Part shown: positions 1 through 12,175 of the stretch, piece after piece
How the letters are laid out: every line of letters begins with the position of its first letter
How positions within the stretch are numbered: position 1 is the first letter of the stretch
Origin: Rhipicephalus microplus
Lineage: Eukaryota; Arthropoda; Arachnida; Ixodida; Ixodidae
Length of the DNA: 64,000 nt
Reading direction: 5' to 3'
Assembly: GCF_043290135.1 (NCBI RefSeq)
Contig: NC_134705.1
Span: 95,249,239 to 95,313,238, forward strand
The notes under the pieces: generated by a model
Database searches by the model: none
Told to the model about the DNA's origin: nothing
Seen by the model: only the letters and a program-made list of their open reading frames with translations
Program-made: the position numbers and the translations under genes

Positions 1-51
1 ACCACTATTAAGGTTTCACGAAAGCGTCTATTTCAAAAGCAGCTCCGAGAC

Positions 52-122
52 CTGGCGTAGCTGTGTGGTAAAATGCTTCACTGCTATGCAGATTGTTTGG
101 GTTCGATTCCAGCTGGGACCCT
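52..122 (+). repeat. tRNA-like SINE head
   Basis: A tRNA-like stretch with an A-box-like TAGCTGTGTGG (58-68) and a perfect B box GGTTCGATTCC (100-110). Downstream lies a non-tRNA body, followed at 457-580 by a GATA tract and a conserved terminal module. The whole 50-580 region is probably one dispersed element whose left end is near or outside the window edge. It does not look like a functional tRNA gene because the stems do not pair well along the full length. Confidence 0.55.
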
Positions 123-264
123 GACATTTATTCTTTGCACTTGTCGGGTTGACGCTACCGATGTCAGGTATTTCTTAACGCTCACGCGTTAAAATGGCCC
201 TTGTATGTTTTCGTCGTTCCTCGGTAGATACGAAGTGTCAACCACCTGTGGTATACACGCATAT

Positions 265-300
265 CAGTGGCACATACTAGCACGTGGGTATGTGCCACTG
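265..300. repeat. Perfect 13-bp-stem hairpin
   Basis: CAGTGGCACATAC (265-277) and its exact reverse complement (288-300) flank a 10-base loop. It sits between the tRNA-like head and the GATA tract, so it is probably an internal part of the same dispersed element. Confidence 0.7.
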
Positions 301-456
301 TCTGAAGGCAAGTGTTTCAGGACATACGTGACGCAATTGTGACATTATGCATGTCTTGACCGGCGCGTAATATTCGTCAAACCATCTTACCTTCCCGTGC
401 TAATTTTGGTTCACGCCAAGTTAAGGGGGTGACCACGAGAGTATCCAAACGTAGGT

Positions 457-536
<80 letters not shown>
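457..536. repeat. (GATA)n microsatellite
   Basis: About 20 uninterrupted GATA units. The apparent minus-strand reading frame across it (YLSI repeats) is only the translated microsatellite. It adjoins a conserved terminal module (537-580) that also follows a short GATA tract at 21.88 kb. Confidence 0.95.
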
Positions 537-580
537 CGTTCAAAGGCGCCGAAGTTTGCTAAGAAATGCTTCTCATTTAA
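537..580 (+). repeat. Terminal hairpin module, family 1 (copy 1)
   Basis: A ~44-bp segment ending in AAATGCTTCTCATTT (564-578), a slightly mutated hairpin. The same module follows a short GATA tract at 21898-21944, where the hairpin AAATGCTTCGCATTT is perfect. It is probably one end of a non-autonomous mobile element. Confidence 0.65.
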
Positions 581-599
581 AAGTAGAGGAAACACATGA

Positions 600-2738
600 C
601 AGTAAATTAGCGAAGGTTGCTTTCAACGCTCGAACCTTCCAACAGCGGGACTGGACAATTCAGAAGACTAGTCCTCTTGTTTCTAGGTCAATTCTAAGCT
701 TCACCTGTTGGTGATGTAGGTTGTACCTAAGTTGCCTTTAGGTCAGTGTTGGTGATCATCTTGATAGCGCTAATGATTCTGCGTTTATTCTCACCGCAGG
801 GATGTTTCCCTTAAACCGGAAACATTCACAGACCCGACAAAGACTCGTTATTGTTGACCTAGGCATTTTATAGCTTTGGGGTGCAGTTTTCTTGTTGCGA
901 CCGTTGCCTATCCTGTTCTCTAGCATTTTCTCGTTGTTCGTAGTCGGAATCACGCGCTCACTGCCGTTACTTCGCCGCCTTTTGTGGGGCCAGTTGTTGT
1001 CTTGTTCATAGTGTAGGGAAATGTGGGATTTTGCTCAATTTTTGTGGCACACACTCGCTTATGAATAGAGTAGTTTATGAATAGAGAGTGAGACGCACAG
1101 GGGCAGTTGAGACAGCTGTGGTCTTCTTTATTTGGCGTAATTCAGAGGTGAAACTTACCTAACTTCTGGGGCACATGCCAGTTTATGACGATGATAGCCT
1201 TTTACGAAAGCCTAAGCAGTATTTCATACCCGACTGGTCTCACAAATTAGGGCTGGAAAAACCACATTTGTTGTTAATAATACGCTGCAGTATATGTTTT
1301 CAAAAACGTGATTCTCGAGGTAACTAACTGCCTATGTTAATACTGAGCAAGAACTTACGCCTAGACTGAGCAAGATCTTTGCGCTCGCTATATGCCTCCG
1401 TAGAAAACTATATCACCGATCCCGCGGGATTTCCCTTTGTGATTAAAAATGGCCAGGCATTCAGCAATAACAACGGGAATGCTCGCCAGATGCATTACGT
1501 GTACCACTATGCTGCAGAAATATTCTCGAAATACGCCTTTTTTTTATTGCGTATGCTGGCCCAGATGTTGCTGGGGAGCCCCGCGGCGCATCTCCGACCA
1601 ACAACGAACCTGAATACTTGTCGGCTGCACGCACGAAGCCAGAGGTGGAGGGGAGGTAGGGGGCTCCCTAGTATTTTTATGAAGCGGAGGGTTTGACCGA
1701 CTATAAATGTTGAGTATAAGTTGAAAGAGTGTAGGAGGGGACTGATTGAAGGTGACATAATGAAACCTGTGCAGCAAAAATAATATTAAAAATAAAAAAA
1801 CGCGGACTACATGTGTGACGACGGGACCAGGCGCTTGCTTCTAATATAATATTTATTTAGTTGTAAAACATTATGTTGTAGAGCAGTATAAACTCAATAA
1901 TTTGTATAAACTGCATAAACTGCATATCTGTATGAAGTGTACATTCTGCAGTAAGAAAGCACAAGCATTCTGTTGGAAGTATACGCGAATAGTCACTTTG
2001 CAACTTGCTCTGTACGTAATATTCGTTGACTACATGTTGCACCACGAATATAAGTGTTTTTTTTTAATATTGATGAGCTACTGCAAATGCCTCCCATCTG
2101 CCCCCCCCCCCCTCACAACCGAAAAAAAATATTGGATCAGATCTGGTAGGTTGACGTATCTCTTCTGTTCACGATGGTGTGTTGTTGGGCGAATCGGTAC
2201 GATATTGGAAAAGGTCACACTAACACGGACACCTTCAACTATCGACTCAGGTTTACTGGAGAACAGACAAGCCGGTCTCGTAAAGATTTACTCCGACTTA
2301 ATTTGAAGAATTGTAACGAAGTTACACGGAGGTTTCGTCGTCTATGTGGGTGCCATCCTCAGAATATGGTGACACCAAATGTTCTCCACTATGGACATAC
2401 GTCACTAGCAATGAACTGACGGACAACATGCATGGATTTTGGTCCAGTGTATACAGCGGATGCCACCCTCATAGGTTGCGAAACGTCCATGTAATTGTGT
2501 TCTACATTGTAGGCTTATCAAGAAATTAACTTTTTCAAACCATGAACTCAGCTTTTGGAACATTTTCGCAGACACGCATCTGTACTCACGCAAAGAAACG
2601 GGTGAGCTCGAACAACAGAAGAAGATATTTAGTGGTTGTAGATGAGGAAATCAAAATCGATAGAGCGCAACACTAATATATCTTCGTTCAGAATACCGTT
2701 AGTTACGGAATGAACTATCCCATTTTTTTATTTTTTTT
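600..2738. other. No gene recognised
   Basis: Moderately AT-rich sequence. Short frames occur on both strands, but none shows a domain, signal peptide or repeat that I recognise. It contains a poly-C run near 2101-2112. I see no promoter, exon-intron pattern or mobile element that I could support. Confidence 0.5.
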
Positions 2739-2739
2739 A

Positions 2740-3780
2740 TTTGAAATAGAAAATAAACGAAGGAAAATTAGTGCCTTAAACATTGACCCGAACATTCTTA
2801 AATGGATTGAATGCTTTCTGACTAATCGCACTCAGTTTGTAACAACTAATGGCTATAACTCACCTCTCTCTAAAGTAACATCCGGCGTACCCCAAGGTTC
2901 CGTATTAAACCCTTTACTTTTCCTTATATATATTAATGATCTCCCAGACAGCATTAACTCCGCTATAAGGTTATTTGCAGATGATTGTGTAATTTACCGC
3001 GATATAAACAATAAATATGATAACCAATTTCTACAGTCAGACCTTGACACTGTCTCAACCTGGTGCAATAAATGGCTTATGACTCTCAACTCTAACAAAT
3101 CTAAATGCATGTCAATAACCCGGCGATCTATTTCTCCCCCCTGTACCTACAGAATTAACGCCATTCCCCTCCAGCATGTCTCTTCATATAAGTACCTCGG
3201 CGTTTACATTACCAACAATCTATCTTGGCACACGCATGTTACCTACATCTGTAATAACGCTAACCGAACGCTAGGATACTTACGCCGCAACTTTTCTCGC
3301 GCTCCGCTGTCCCTCAAAATTCTATTATACCTATCACTAATTCGCCCAAAGCTTGAGTACGCGTCCGCTATATGGGATCCCGTACAGCAAAATTTAATTA
3401 ACGCGTTAGAATCTGTTCAGAACCGCTCAGTTCGGTTCATTTGTTCTAATTACTCCCGTACTGCTAGCATATCAGAAATGAAATCTAACCTTGACCTACC
3501 CAATTTAACTGTCCCGAGGAAACTGGCGCAACTGCATTTTTTTCATAAGATATTTTTTCACAATCCATCAATGAAGCGAGACCTCATTTCACAACCGTCA
3601 TACCACTCATCGCGCATTGATCACCAGCATAGGGTTGCCATTCCGTTTTGCCGCACCAAATTCTTTTCAGCAGCCTTCTTACCGAAAACAGCCGCCGATT
3701 GGAACCACCTTCCCTCTTCCGTTGTAACAATAACAGACCCTTTGTTATTCAAGACTGCAATTTCTCAGCAATGCTTGTAA
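2740..3780 (+). pseudogene. LINE reverse transcriptase, C-terminal half
   Basis: An open frame of about 345 codons covering the RT palm and thumb. Visible motifs are GVPQGSVLNPLLFLIYINDL (motif B region; the usual LGP is LNP here) and RLFADDCVIY (motif C, FADD catalytic pair). A conserved SYKYLGVYI segment and the thumb/C-terminal region follow. Motif A, the endonuclease and ORF1 are missing, so this copy could not have moved by itself. The body is free of stops and frameshifts, so it is younger than the other LINEs here. The first ~15 codons upstream of the homology are flanking sequence. Clade assignment is tentative. Confidence 0.85.
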
Positions 3781-3995
3781 CTATACGCAGTTTCCATTAT
3801 CTATCTTTGTCTTGTATGTGCTTGAATTCTTACTTATACATTTTTAGTTGACTTATGTTGCCTTCCTGATTTGCGCATCTGACACTTGTTTCTTTATTTT
3901 GTCTTTTTTTTTTGTTGTGTGTTATAAATGTTGTACCCACCCCCTCTGTAATGCCCTACGGGCCCTGAGGGTATTCTAATAAATAAATAAATAAG
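2740..3995 (+). mobile_element. 5'-truncated non-LTR retrotransposon (CR1/L2/jockey-like)
   Basis: The element keeps the C-terminal half of a reverse transcriptase and a short 3' UTR that ends in a GGGCCCTGAGGG motif followed by an (AATA)n tail at 3978-3994. A short-repeat tail rather than a long poly(A) is typical of CR1/L2-type LINEs. The left end falls inside the RT domain, the usual outcome of incomplete target-primed reverse transcription. I did not find a convincing target duplication. Confidence 0.8.
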
Positions 3996-4169
3996 GAGTT
4001 TTTGTCACTGTTACTTGGCGACGGCTACCCCTTTCCCCTTAATTGGTACAAATAAAAATATGAAAGAAACAATAGCATATATACATATATACAGTCCTAC
4101 ATGGGTGAGAGCAAAAGTTCTCCTATATGGGCAGAACAAACAAGTAGACCACACGCTCACTTTTGACTT

Positions 4170-5460
4170 TTGTCCACTCAGTATTCGTCACAAATCAACG
4201 TTTCTTCAACAAACTGTTGCAGCACCTTTATTGCTTTGCCGTTTGTTTTGAATGGCCATGGACCTAGTGTTTTATTCAACCCGAATGGTCGCTCAGCATC
4301 TAACCTATGCAGTTCTTGTTCTAGTCGCCTTCGGTGTGTGCCATGTTTCGGACAGTCCAGCAAGAGGTGACAGATATCCTCGTCGTCGTGGCCGCATGAA
4401 CATGCTGACGATGTTGCATGATGAATGCGAAGTAGGAAGTGCTTTGTGTAAGCAGCTCCGAGTCGTATAGGCGATGAATGAGTGTGTCGATACGTCTTGG
4501 GAGGTCACGGTCGAATTGGTATTCAAGATTAGCATCAACACAATACAGGATCGATTCATTTGCTTTGTCTGTGAACCGGGTAGACAGGCATAATTAACGT
4601 TTTGTTGTTCTTAAAATTCTATTTATATCATATTCAGACACCGGAATGAGGCAGGTCTGCGTAGAATTATGAGCGGTTTTCACCAACTCATCCGCCATTT
4701 CATTTCCCTTAATTCCACAGTGACTGGGAACCCGCTGAACTGCCGCTCGATGATTCGACTTCGTAGCTTCTCAGAGCTCTTTTAGTATAGCGTATGCTAT
4801 ACGCACATCAATTTGTCTTGAAGTGGCCCTTTCCACACATACCTGTGCTGCCAGAGAGTCTGTAATTACCACCCATTTTCTTGGTGCCGTTGACAGTTTA
4901 ATAAAGCTTATGGCTAGCAAAATCGCTACGAGCTCCGACGTTGTTGAAGAAGAGAGGTGGCCCAACCGACATGCATATTCTTTGTGCAATTCCGGAATTA
5001 TGAATGCTGATGTCACTGTCTTTTGGTGACGGAGCCATCAGTGTACACGTGAGTGTACCTTGGTACCTGTCAAACAGATGATGTGATGCCAACTGCTGAG
5101 CGGCAACGGTTAGCACTTCATGTTTGCTGCGAAGTCCTTGTATTGACGTTTCAATTGTTTGTAGCTCAAGCAGCCATGGAGGGTAGTTTTGGTCCAGTGG
5201 CCAATGTGTCGAAACAGGAAGCCGGGAAATGTACTGTTGGTACACATGGTGTATTTGCGCTCCAGCACGGTTCACGATGTTGGATATGAGCGGATGGGAA
5301 GGGTGTTGCGTGACTAGACGAAAGAGGTGCCGACATGTCTACACATTTCTAATTACTGTAAAGTTGGGTTCCCTTGCCTCAGCCTTTGTCAAAGAACTTG
5401 ATGCTGCCTGTGGAACCCCCAGACATATGCGTAAGCTTCATGCTTGTAACAGCTGAAAAC
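4170..5460 (-). pseudogene. 3' fragment of an I-type LINE (RNase H and C-terminal zinc finger)
   Basis: On the minus strand the order is a linker containing YPPWLLELQTIETSI (about 5190-5150), an RNase H domain with YTDGS (about 5048-5034), an EL motif in TTSELVAILLA, a third catalytic Asp in VVITDSLAAQ (about 4880-4850), and a C-terminal zinc motif CSCGHDDEDICHLLLDCP near 4400-4345. This RT-RNase H-zinc finger tail is typical of I, R1 and related LINE clades. The pieces lie in at least three frames with stops between them. The 5' part, including the RT, is absent, so it is a decayed, 5'-truncated copy. Confidence 0.8.
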
Positions 5461-7270
5461 TATTCCCTTCATTTTCTTTAAAAAAACTATCCCGTTCATT
5501 TTCTTTTAAGCAGCACTCCTGCTGGGTCTCGAATCTACGACTTTCGTGACTAATTTTTTGACCGTTGTTACGTGTAGTTACGAAGACACGGGTTTGGTTT
5601 TTAGTTGTGCCCAGTATGTCTAAAACGCAAATAAACCTGTCTAAACTTGCCTGCATGTAGAATAAAGAACCCCGTGTGGTGAGGAATAAACCACAGCACT
5701 ACCACAGCATAGAAAATACTATGCCGATGCCATCTAGAATAAATCCCAAAGTGATGAAGGCGCTGCAACATTGTTTTTTTGAAGACACAAAGATTTGTGA
5801 CCACTATGTATACTGAGCAGACTATATGTTAAATGTGAGCCTTGCGGCAACCTGTTTGTCCTACCCAAATGGGAACTTTTGGACTAACATATATATATGA
5901 CTGTATGAACGTATATATGGTATTTTGTTTTGTTTTTAATTCGTTATTTGTAACAATCAAGTGGGAGGGGGCAGCCGTCACCAAGTAACGGTGAATTTTC
6001 TTATTTTCCACTTCAATAAAAAAAAGCAGCGTCGCTCGACGGCATGCTTAAGCGATAATATTGTATTGACACGTAATAATATCCTATTAGGTATTATATT
6101 ATTACTATTATTGATAATAAATGCATTTATTAGTGAAATTATTAGTAAGAACATCGAACAACATTGGCCAACTCCTTGCTTTACTTTTCTTAACACTTTC
6201 AGCGAAGACCATCTGACAGACACTACGAAAACCTGACCAGGCTGCAAAGGAGAACGAGTATGCATAAATGATGTCCGCACCAGCATTCTTAATAATGTTG
6301 TAAGCAATACTTTCCCAAATCAAGACTTTTCCTTTTAAGAGAGCGCCAAAGACTGAACCTTTCCCATCCACCGAAAACACAACCGACGCGTAAACACAAC
6401 CACAAAGTCCCGACTAACACCGTCTTCGGTAAACATAATATGTTCTGCCTCTTTTATGCACTTATTTTATTACTCCGGGAGAATAAATTAACTCACTTCT
6501 TTGGTGGGCTGCGTACACACGAAAAGGTGGAGGTAAAACAAACACGCGACACCGAAGGGATTTAAGGCTTCTCGAGTACGGTAAACACATGAGCTCTCGG
6601 CTGCGTAAACACAAAGAAACACACATGGGTGCCGGCAGAAATCACACGTCCATAAAAAAGAGACACCTATGAACACACATGCAATGAAGTAGCCATCCAT
6701 GCAAGAGCAATACATCGAAACCCATTTCCTGTGCGCCTCACACCGCCCTGTCAACTTCACACCTGGCCTACCGTGAGCTTTCATTACTTGCAAGGCATTT
6801 TCGTCTCCAGTGCAAGCCGTCCCAGCGTGTTATTCTAAACTTATCGTGGCCACCAGCTCGATCATTGCCCGTTCAGAATTATTGCTGCATGAAGCGAAAT
6901 GCGAGCGTCAAATATTTTGCGGGAAGGTAAAGATATTTCCCCACCGCTCCCTTTCCTGGTGATTCCGCTGACTTTGCGCTCACAACAACGAGCCCTGCGA
7001 CACGAAACAGAGCTCGCTCCGGGAATGAACTTTTAGTGAGTTCTCAGCTCATGAAATCACTTTTTCTCTATATTTCGTACATAGCCGTTAGGCCCCCCAG
7101 TCGCTTCTGTGTTATTACGGAGGAAAGTGGTTAGGCGCTTTTCTCGGGGACCAAAAGAAACAATCAAAAAACTTGCTTCGCAGCAAGCACTCTTCTGGAA
7201 TTTCTGTGGACATTTCGCAGCCCAGTGTCACCTAAAGATAGTTTTGATTATTGCATCAAACTCTGAAATA
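5461..7270. other. No gene recognised
   Basis: An AT-rich stretch (for example 6055-6130). A phrase containing TTCATTTTCTT is repeated close together near 5470 and 5498. I recognise no coding domain, RNA gene or complete repeat. Confidence 0.5.
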
Positions 7271-7275
7271 TAATG

Positions 7276-7448
7276 ATGATGATGATTTGTGGGGTTTAAC
7301 GTCCCAAAACCACCATATGATTAGGAGAGACGCCGTAGTGGAGGGCTCCGTAAATTTTTACCACCTCGGGGTTCCTTAACGTGCACCAAAATCTGAGCAC
7401 ACGGGCCTACAACATTTCCGCCTCCATCGGAAATGCAGCCGCCGCAGA
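7276..7448 (-). repeat. Ruka-type SINE, 5'-truncated
   Basis: Minus-strand copy of the SINE body, with the conserved GTGGGGTTTAACGTCCCAAA end, the GTAGTGGAGGGCTC segment and the ACGTGCACC/GGGCCTACAACATT core. It stops at GCAGCCGCCGCAG, just before the tRNA-derived promoter head, so both RNA polymerase III boxes are missing. Confidence 0.85.
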
Positions 7449-7449
7449 A

Positions 7450-8170
7450 AATTTCGAAATTGCTTCCGTATTAACCAGAAGAGATGTGCTGGCCTGCACA
7501 GCCATCTTTACTTAACAGCAACCTTTTTTTTTTCTGCTGCTCTGAGTATCGCAGCGATGTTTCCACCTTTACTGTACACTAATCATGCGCTGGAACATGA
7601 CAAAGGGAACAATATTGCTGTCTACATGCTAATTATTATTAATTTATAAACCTTGCACCAAGCATCACAGTTCGTCACTTTATTTCTTGACAAGCATAAG
7701 ACCAAGTTCTTTAGGATAATGTACAACTCTGACACTATTGCAGGTACTCTGGGATAACCGACTCCCTGAAGGCGAAATTAATGAACGAGTGTCTTGTTCC
7801 TCTACCGCTTTTCACAATCGTGGAAGGCGTTATGCTTACTAAAGCATTTCAGTGGGGCGTAACGCGCAATGGGTATCTAAAATGTCTGAAAGGTTAACTG
7901 ACGCGAAAAACAGGATTGTATTTAGGAGACAAAATAGCATATATTCATTTAAGAAGCAGCTGTATTTTAGTTTATAAATAAGGAGTATACTCTGAAGACG
8001 TAGAGGGTTTTACAGGATTCAACACGACCCTACAAAAGAGAGAGCTGCGCTTATTCACAGTATTGATTGTTTTCCTCCGGAAACAACAAATATCTAGAGC
8101 AACCAATGAACGGCGCCGTTTACATTCCGCACTGCGTGAATGAACTCTTATTGTCGGGGTATTACACTCG
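7450..8170. other. No gene recognised
   Basis: Non-coding by inspection. I recognise no repeat, domain or RNA. Confidence 0.5.
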
Positions 8171-8171
8171 A

Positions 8172-8370
8172 AAGAACCACATTATTATGAACGATGTCGT
8201 ACTGGAAGGCACCTGAAGTTTCGACTACCAGGGGTTATTCAAGCTGCTCCTAAATATAGGTTCATACCTTGTCACGTCCGGGTAAATGCAGCCGCTAAAG
8301 CCGGGGTTTTCTCCCACAACCTCCATGTCGGAGGTTGAGCGCCACACCCACTACTGACCACCAAATCGGG
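8172..8370 (-). repeat. Ancient Ruka-like SINE copy
   Basis: A strongly diverged minus-strand copy. The order of landmarks is kept (GTCGTACTGGAAGGC, GTTTCGACTACCAGGGG, AATGCAGCCGC, then a head with CCGGGGTTTTCTCCCA), but many bases differ from the young copies. It is judged by colinearity with the intact SINEs at 18981-19216 and 40266-40507. Confidence 0.5.
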
Positions 8371-8670
8371 TGCGCATTGTGACGTTCAGTTCATGATTCG
8401 AGAGGCTATCCTAAAGTTGCTGCGTCTAACCACACGCATATAGTCTTTTCATCCAGCGGTTTCTTCTCTGTCCAGCAGTTTTCCTCCTTCGGCAAAAGGA
8501 ACGGCCGAACCACTTGATGTTATTTCTTTTTCTTGTGGGCCATGTGAATTCTACGCATTTGACAATGCGAGTGAAAACAAACAAACAAACGAACAAGAAA
8601 ACAAATGGCAGATGCAAAGAATGAATAAAGTAAAGGAACCATATTAACAATATTAAAATAAAACATCACC

Positions 8671-8884
8671 TACTACTGACATGCAGGTCGCGGGATCGAA
8701 TCCCGGCTGCGGCGGCTGCATTTCCGATGAAGCTGGAAATGTTGTAGGCCCATGTGCTTAGGTTTGGGTGCACGTTAAAGAACCCCAGGTGGTCGAAAAT
8801 TTCGGAGCCCTGCACTACGGTGTCTCTCATAATCATATGGTGGTTTTGGGGACGTTAAACCCTACATATCAATCATCAATCAAA
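8671..8884 (+). repeat. Ruka-type SINE, A box lost
   Basis: Plus-strand copy with a B box (GGATCGAATCC near 8694), the full body and the terminal ACGTTAAACCCTACATATCAATC. It begins inside the tRNA-like head, downstream of the A box. No clear target duplication is seen. Confidence 0.85.
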
Positions 8885-8948
8885 TCATGACCTGCTGCTA
8901 TGTAAAGGCCTTTAAGGGTTCATAAATGATGATTATAGTAATGATGAT

Positions 8949-9166
8949 GTGTAGTTTCACGTCCCAAAACAGTGATTTGATTTTGAGAGACACGGTGAAG
9001 GACGGCTACATGCATTTTGACCATCTGCTGTTGTTTAACGTGCGCTGACATATGACAGGACACGGGCCTCTATCATTTCACTTCCATTAAAATTCGGCTA
9101 CCGCGATCAAACCACGACCTTTGGGTCAGCTGCCGAGGACCTTAATCACTGCTCCACCACGGGGGA
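8949..9166 (-). repeat. Second tRNA-derived SINE subfamily
   Basis: Minus-strand, related to but clearly different from Ruka. The body end reads GTTTCACGTCCCAAAAC, the core ACACGGGCCTCTATCATTTC, and the tRNA-like head spans about 9090-9166 (minus-strand GTGGTGGAGCAGTGATTAAG). A relative lies at 24205-24408. Confidence 0.7.
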
Positions 9167-9660
9167 CACAAACAAACAATACAATAGCAATGGCGAAGTG
9201 CTGGCCCAGGGGAGCTGACAATGCTAGCCACCTTGAAAAGACAAGTGATGGCTGTAAATAGTCCTCTCCCCCCACTCACTTACTCTCAAGTCTCATTTTA
9301 CCCGTGCAATTGCCGTCTACGTACGTGGTGGGTACCTTCTCAGTTCGAGTTTTCTTCGCCAAACCCCGAGGTCGAATGTGTGTTTGACGACCTGCGCGTA
9401 AACAGAAAGTAGCCTGCCTTTGATCCGACGGAAGGTAAAGAGTACAATGCATATAACGTGGCTCATAGGAGCATCGACCATGGTTTGTATTAAGGCATTT
9501 TACGGTCCTAATACGAAGCGTGGTCGATGCCCTGTTTCTTCCTGGCGTAATGCACGCCGATTAAACTGGTGCAGCGGAGGCAGAAAACCAAGACAATGGG
9601 GCCACCTTATATAATCAAACGATGCTCTTCAAGTGCCTAGCATATATTTCTTCGTGCGTT
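9167..9660. other. No gene recognised
   Basis: Short frames only, with no recognisable domain or repeat. Confidence 0.45.
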
Positions 9661-9662
9661 AA

Positions 9663-9779
9663 ATTACCCGACGGTCGTGGCGGGTTCCAGCAGGGCGGCG
9701 GTGGTGGCACTTCGAAAAAAGCGGGATGCTAGAGGCACGCGCCTGTTGTCAAAGGCTAACGTTAAAAGGCCCCTAATCC
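9663..9779 (+). repeat. SINE fragment (low certainty)
   Basis: A tRNA-SINE-like core with CCCGACGGTCGTGG, GATGCTAGAGGC and AACGTTAAAAGGCCCC in the order seen in the second SINE subfamily. It is truncated at both ends and diverged. Confidence 0.4.
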
Positions 9780-11034
9780 ACATTGATTTCTAAGCCGAGT
9801 GATCCGTGTTTTTCTTGCCTTCACTGCCCTTCTTACAAGCTATATCATCTACTCGCCACTTATTGCATCCGAAAACACGTGGGATGTCAGCACAAAGTGT
9901 TGAGTCAGTCAGCATTTGGTGTTTTTCCCTGCACTCTAACATCTCTGCTTGCGCAGTCGCAAACGCAAAAGACAATGTGAATTGAGTTTATGGCGCTAGA
10001 TATTATACAAGTGCCATGTCAGAATGGCCATGATACTGCATGAAAAAGCACAATAACTGGAAGTTGAACATACATATATCTCTCATATATCGACGACTCG
10101 AGAGCTTGTTTCATTCTGTCGTCACGTGAACAAACTGCTGTCGTCTCAATTTGTTCCACTAAGACAGCAAACGCCAGGCCAGAATGATGTATTTGTTTAT
10201 TTTGTTATTTTTTATATTCAGAAGTTGTCAGGGGCCCCTTCAAAAACACCGGATCGTCAAAAATTCCCAAGTCGTCCACTACGACGTGTCTCTTAATAAT
10301 ATCGCAGTTTTGGTGCATAAAAGCCCCCCAGCGTATAACTTCTTGCTTTACTGATTTCGATAAGAATGTAAACATGTGAATTTGACTGCATAAAACGGCC
10401 TCATGTAGCAGTAATTGACTTCGTTTCTCTGTACAGCTGCGGCCACGTCTGTGTAGAGCACTCGCTGGATTATGTGCCGACCGGTTGTGCCCCCGTAGTC
10501 TCCGATGACAGCGCAGCTCTGGCCGACTGGCTCGCCCTACGTTATCTTTTGACGCCGACAAGAGTTCTTGCCGAGTAATGCCCTATCCTCGGACTCCTGC
10601 GACCATATTCATCTTTCCTATCCTCCCTTTACTTCCGTATGTGACTGTCCCTGCGCCTCCCTCTCTTCTTCCGCTCTTTCTATCTCCATAATTTTTAATT
10701 TTATCCTTATAATACCTCTTAACCCCCACCCCTCGTGAGCCACTGTTGAGGTGTCCTCCTCCCCCCCCTTCCGGGCGTGGGCTCTGAAGAAGCATGCACG
10801 ACCTAGTTGTCAGGCTGACCGCGTCAGCGCCTGATACTGCCCCAAGGTTTCGCCCCGCAAAGTAAAAACCGGCTGTTCGCGTGCTACACAGACGTGGCCG
10901 CGGCTGTATATTACACGTAAGCGATTATAACTCAAGCCAACTTCGTAGAGATGCAACAAGGCCAACCAGGTTAGCTCATTTTTGTGACGTCAGTGTGGAT
11001 GCGTATCCGTGCTTTAACTGCATTCTTCTCTTGA
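9780..11034. other. Repeat debris, no gene
   Basis: Contains a probable SINE 3' remnant at about 10227-10330 (GTCCACTACGACGTGTCTC), a pyrimidine-rich stretch at 10565-10770, and an inverted pair of ~25-bp segments (about 10434-10462 and 10882-10910). The glycine-rich minus-strand frame at 10583-10795 is only the complement of the pyrimidine tract. Confidence 0.45.
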
Positions 11035-11180
11035 AAGGAGAGGAGGAGAAAAGTTTAGGCGGATGAACAAGGAGGTTAGCCAGTTCTTGAACCGGCTGGC
11101 TACCCCTTGATGGGGAAAGGGGTGAGGGGAATAAAAGATGATAAAAAAGAAATGTTGCGAAGAGAGAGAAAGAAATTTTT
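11035..11180 (-). repeat. LINE 3' UTR fragment
   Basis: In reverse complement this resembles the 3' UTR of the LINE at 12-17.4 kb: a pyrimidine-rich run, then a GTAGCCAGCCGG...CTGGCTAACCTCC block. That block folds into a hairpin at 11078-11097 with a 9-bp stem, a two-base loop and one G-U pair. No coding part remains. Confidence 0.55.
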
Positions 11181-11990
11181 TTTCTACTTTCTCTCGAAAA
11201 TTTGTCTATGAAAGTGCATAGAGAGGCGTATGCTTCAGTTTAAAGAAGTTCTTAATGTAAGCAACAGACTAGGGATGGTTTCGTATTGGCTTGCTGCATG
11301 ATAACAAGTTAGCCTTCCCATTATTCTGAGATAGAAGTTTTAGTCACTGACACAGTTATCTAAGGTAAAACGAATTGCGCACGGAGTCAATATTTCCGAA
11401 ATATGTTGACCAATATCTGGTGGCGGTTTCCGTTTCACGCTATCAATGTTCTCTTCACGCAAAAGCGTGCTGGATTGTGCTGGTTTTCTCATTGCTGAAC
11501 AAGAAGAAAAAAAGATCACTCGGAAGGAGACGAAAACAAGAGGAGACCAACATGGCACTGAGTAAAGGTGCAGACGCAACTTTGTGAAAAGAAACTTCTT
11601 AACTCCTTGCCTCTAGTGTGCCTCATTGAATACAAATCACTTTTATTGGACATATGAAGGATCGTTCACAATATACGGTACAATAACAGTCATCCGTAGT
11701 TGTTCAGATCACTTTTTTAAGGCAAAATCGGGTTTGTTGAAGCCAGTATTAGGAGCGAGCGCGACCACTGCGAAGGCCACTGCTGCTGTCGCTGTGACGT
11801 AGTAAACGACATCACGTGACTCGCCTATGCCGTTGTCAGTGCAGCGCGCTTGCTCCCAACCCCGACTCGTTTCATTTTCTAACAGGTTTGTTTATACGCT
11901 CGTTGGTGCAGTACCAGATGCATACGAATGAGCGTTAATGGGAATCATCTCTTCAAAAACGTTGTAGCATACATATCCACTAGACAGAAC
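11181..11990. other. No gene recognised
   Basis: Short frames only. The sequence immediately upstream of the LINE at about 12 kb may contain its 5' UTR, whose start I could not define. Confidence 0.4.
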
Positions 11991-12175
11991 TTAAATTGGT
12001 GAAACTACTCGGCAGTCACCCTTAGTTGTGCAGCTCACTCGGCGGCTGCTTTATTTTTTCTTTTTAGCGAAGAAGACGACAAAGTGTCTTTTTCATAGAA
12101 CGCTTGTACCCTTGTCTCAAATTTTCTATTTGTTTTCCCGCAAAATCTGGGAGCTCCCGTGCCCTCCTTGCGAGA

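Noticed and set aside
52..122. Possible functional tRNA gene
   Set aside because: Good B box but poor full-length cloverleaf; it is joined to a dispersed repeat body.
377..595. Minus-strand frame with YLSIYLSI repeats
   Set aside because: It is the translated GATA microsatellite.
10583..10795. Glycine-rich protein frame
   Set aside because: Complement of a pyrimidine-rich tract; no family resemblance.
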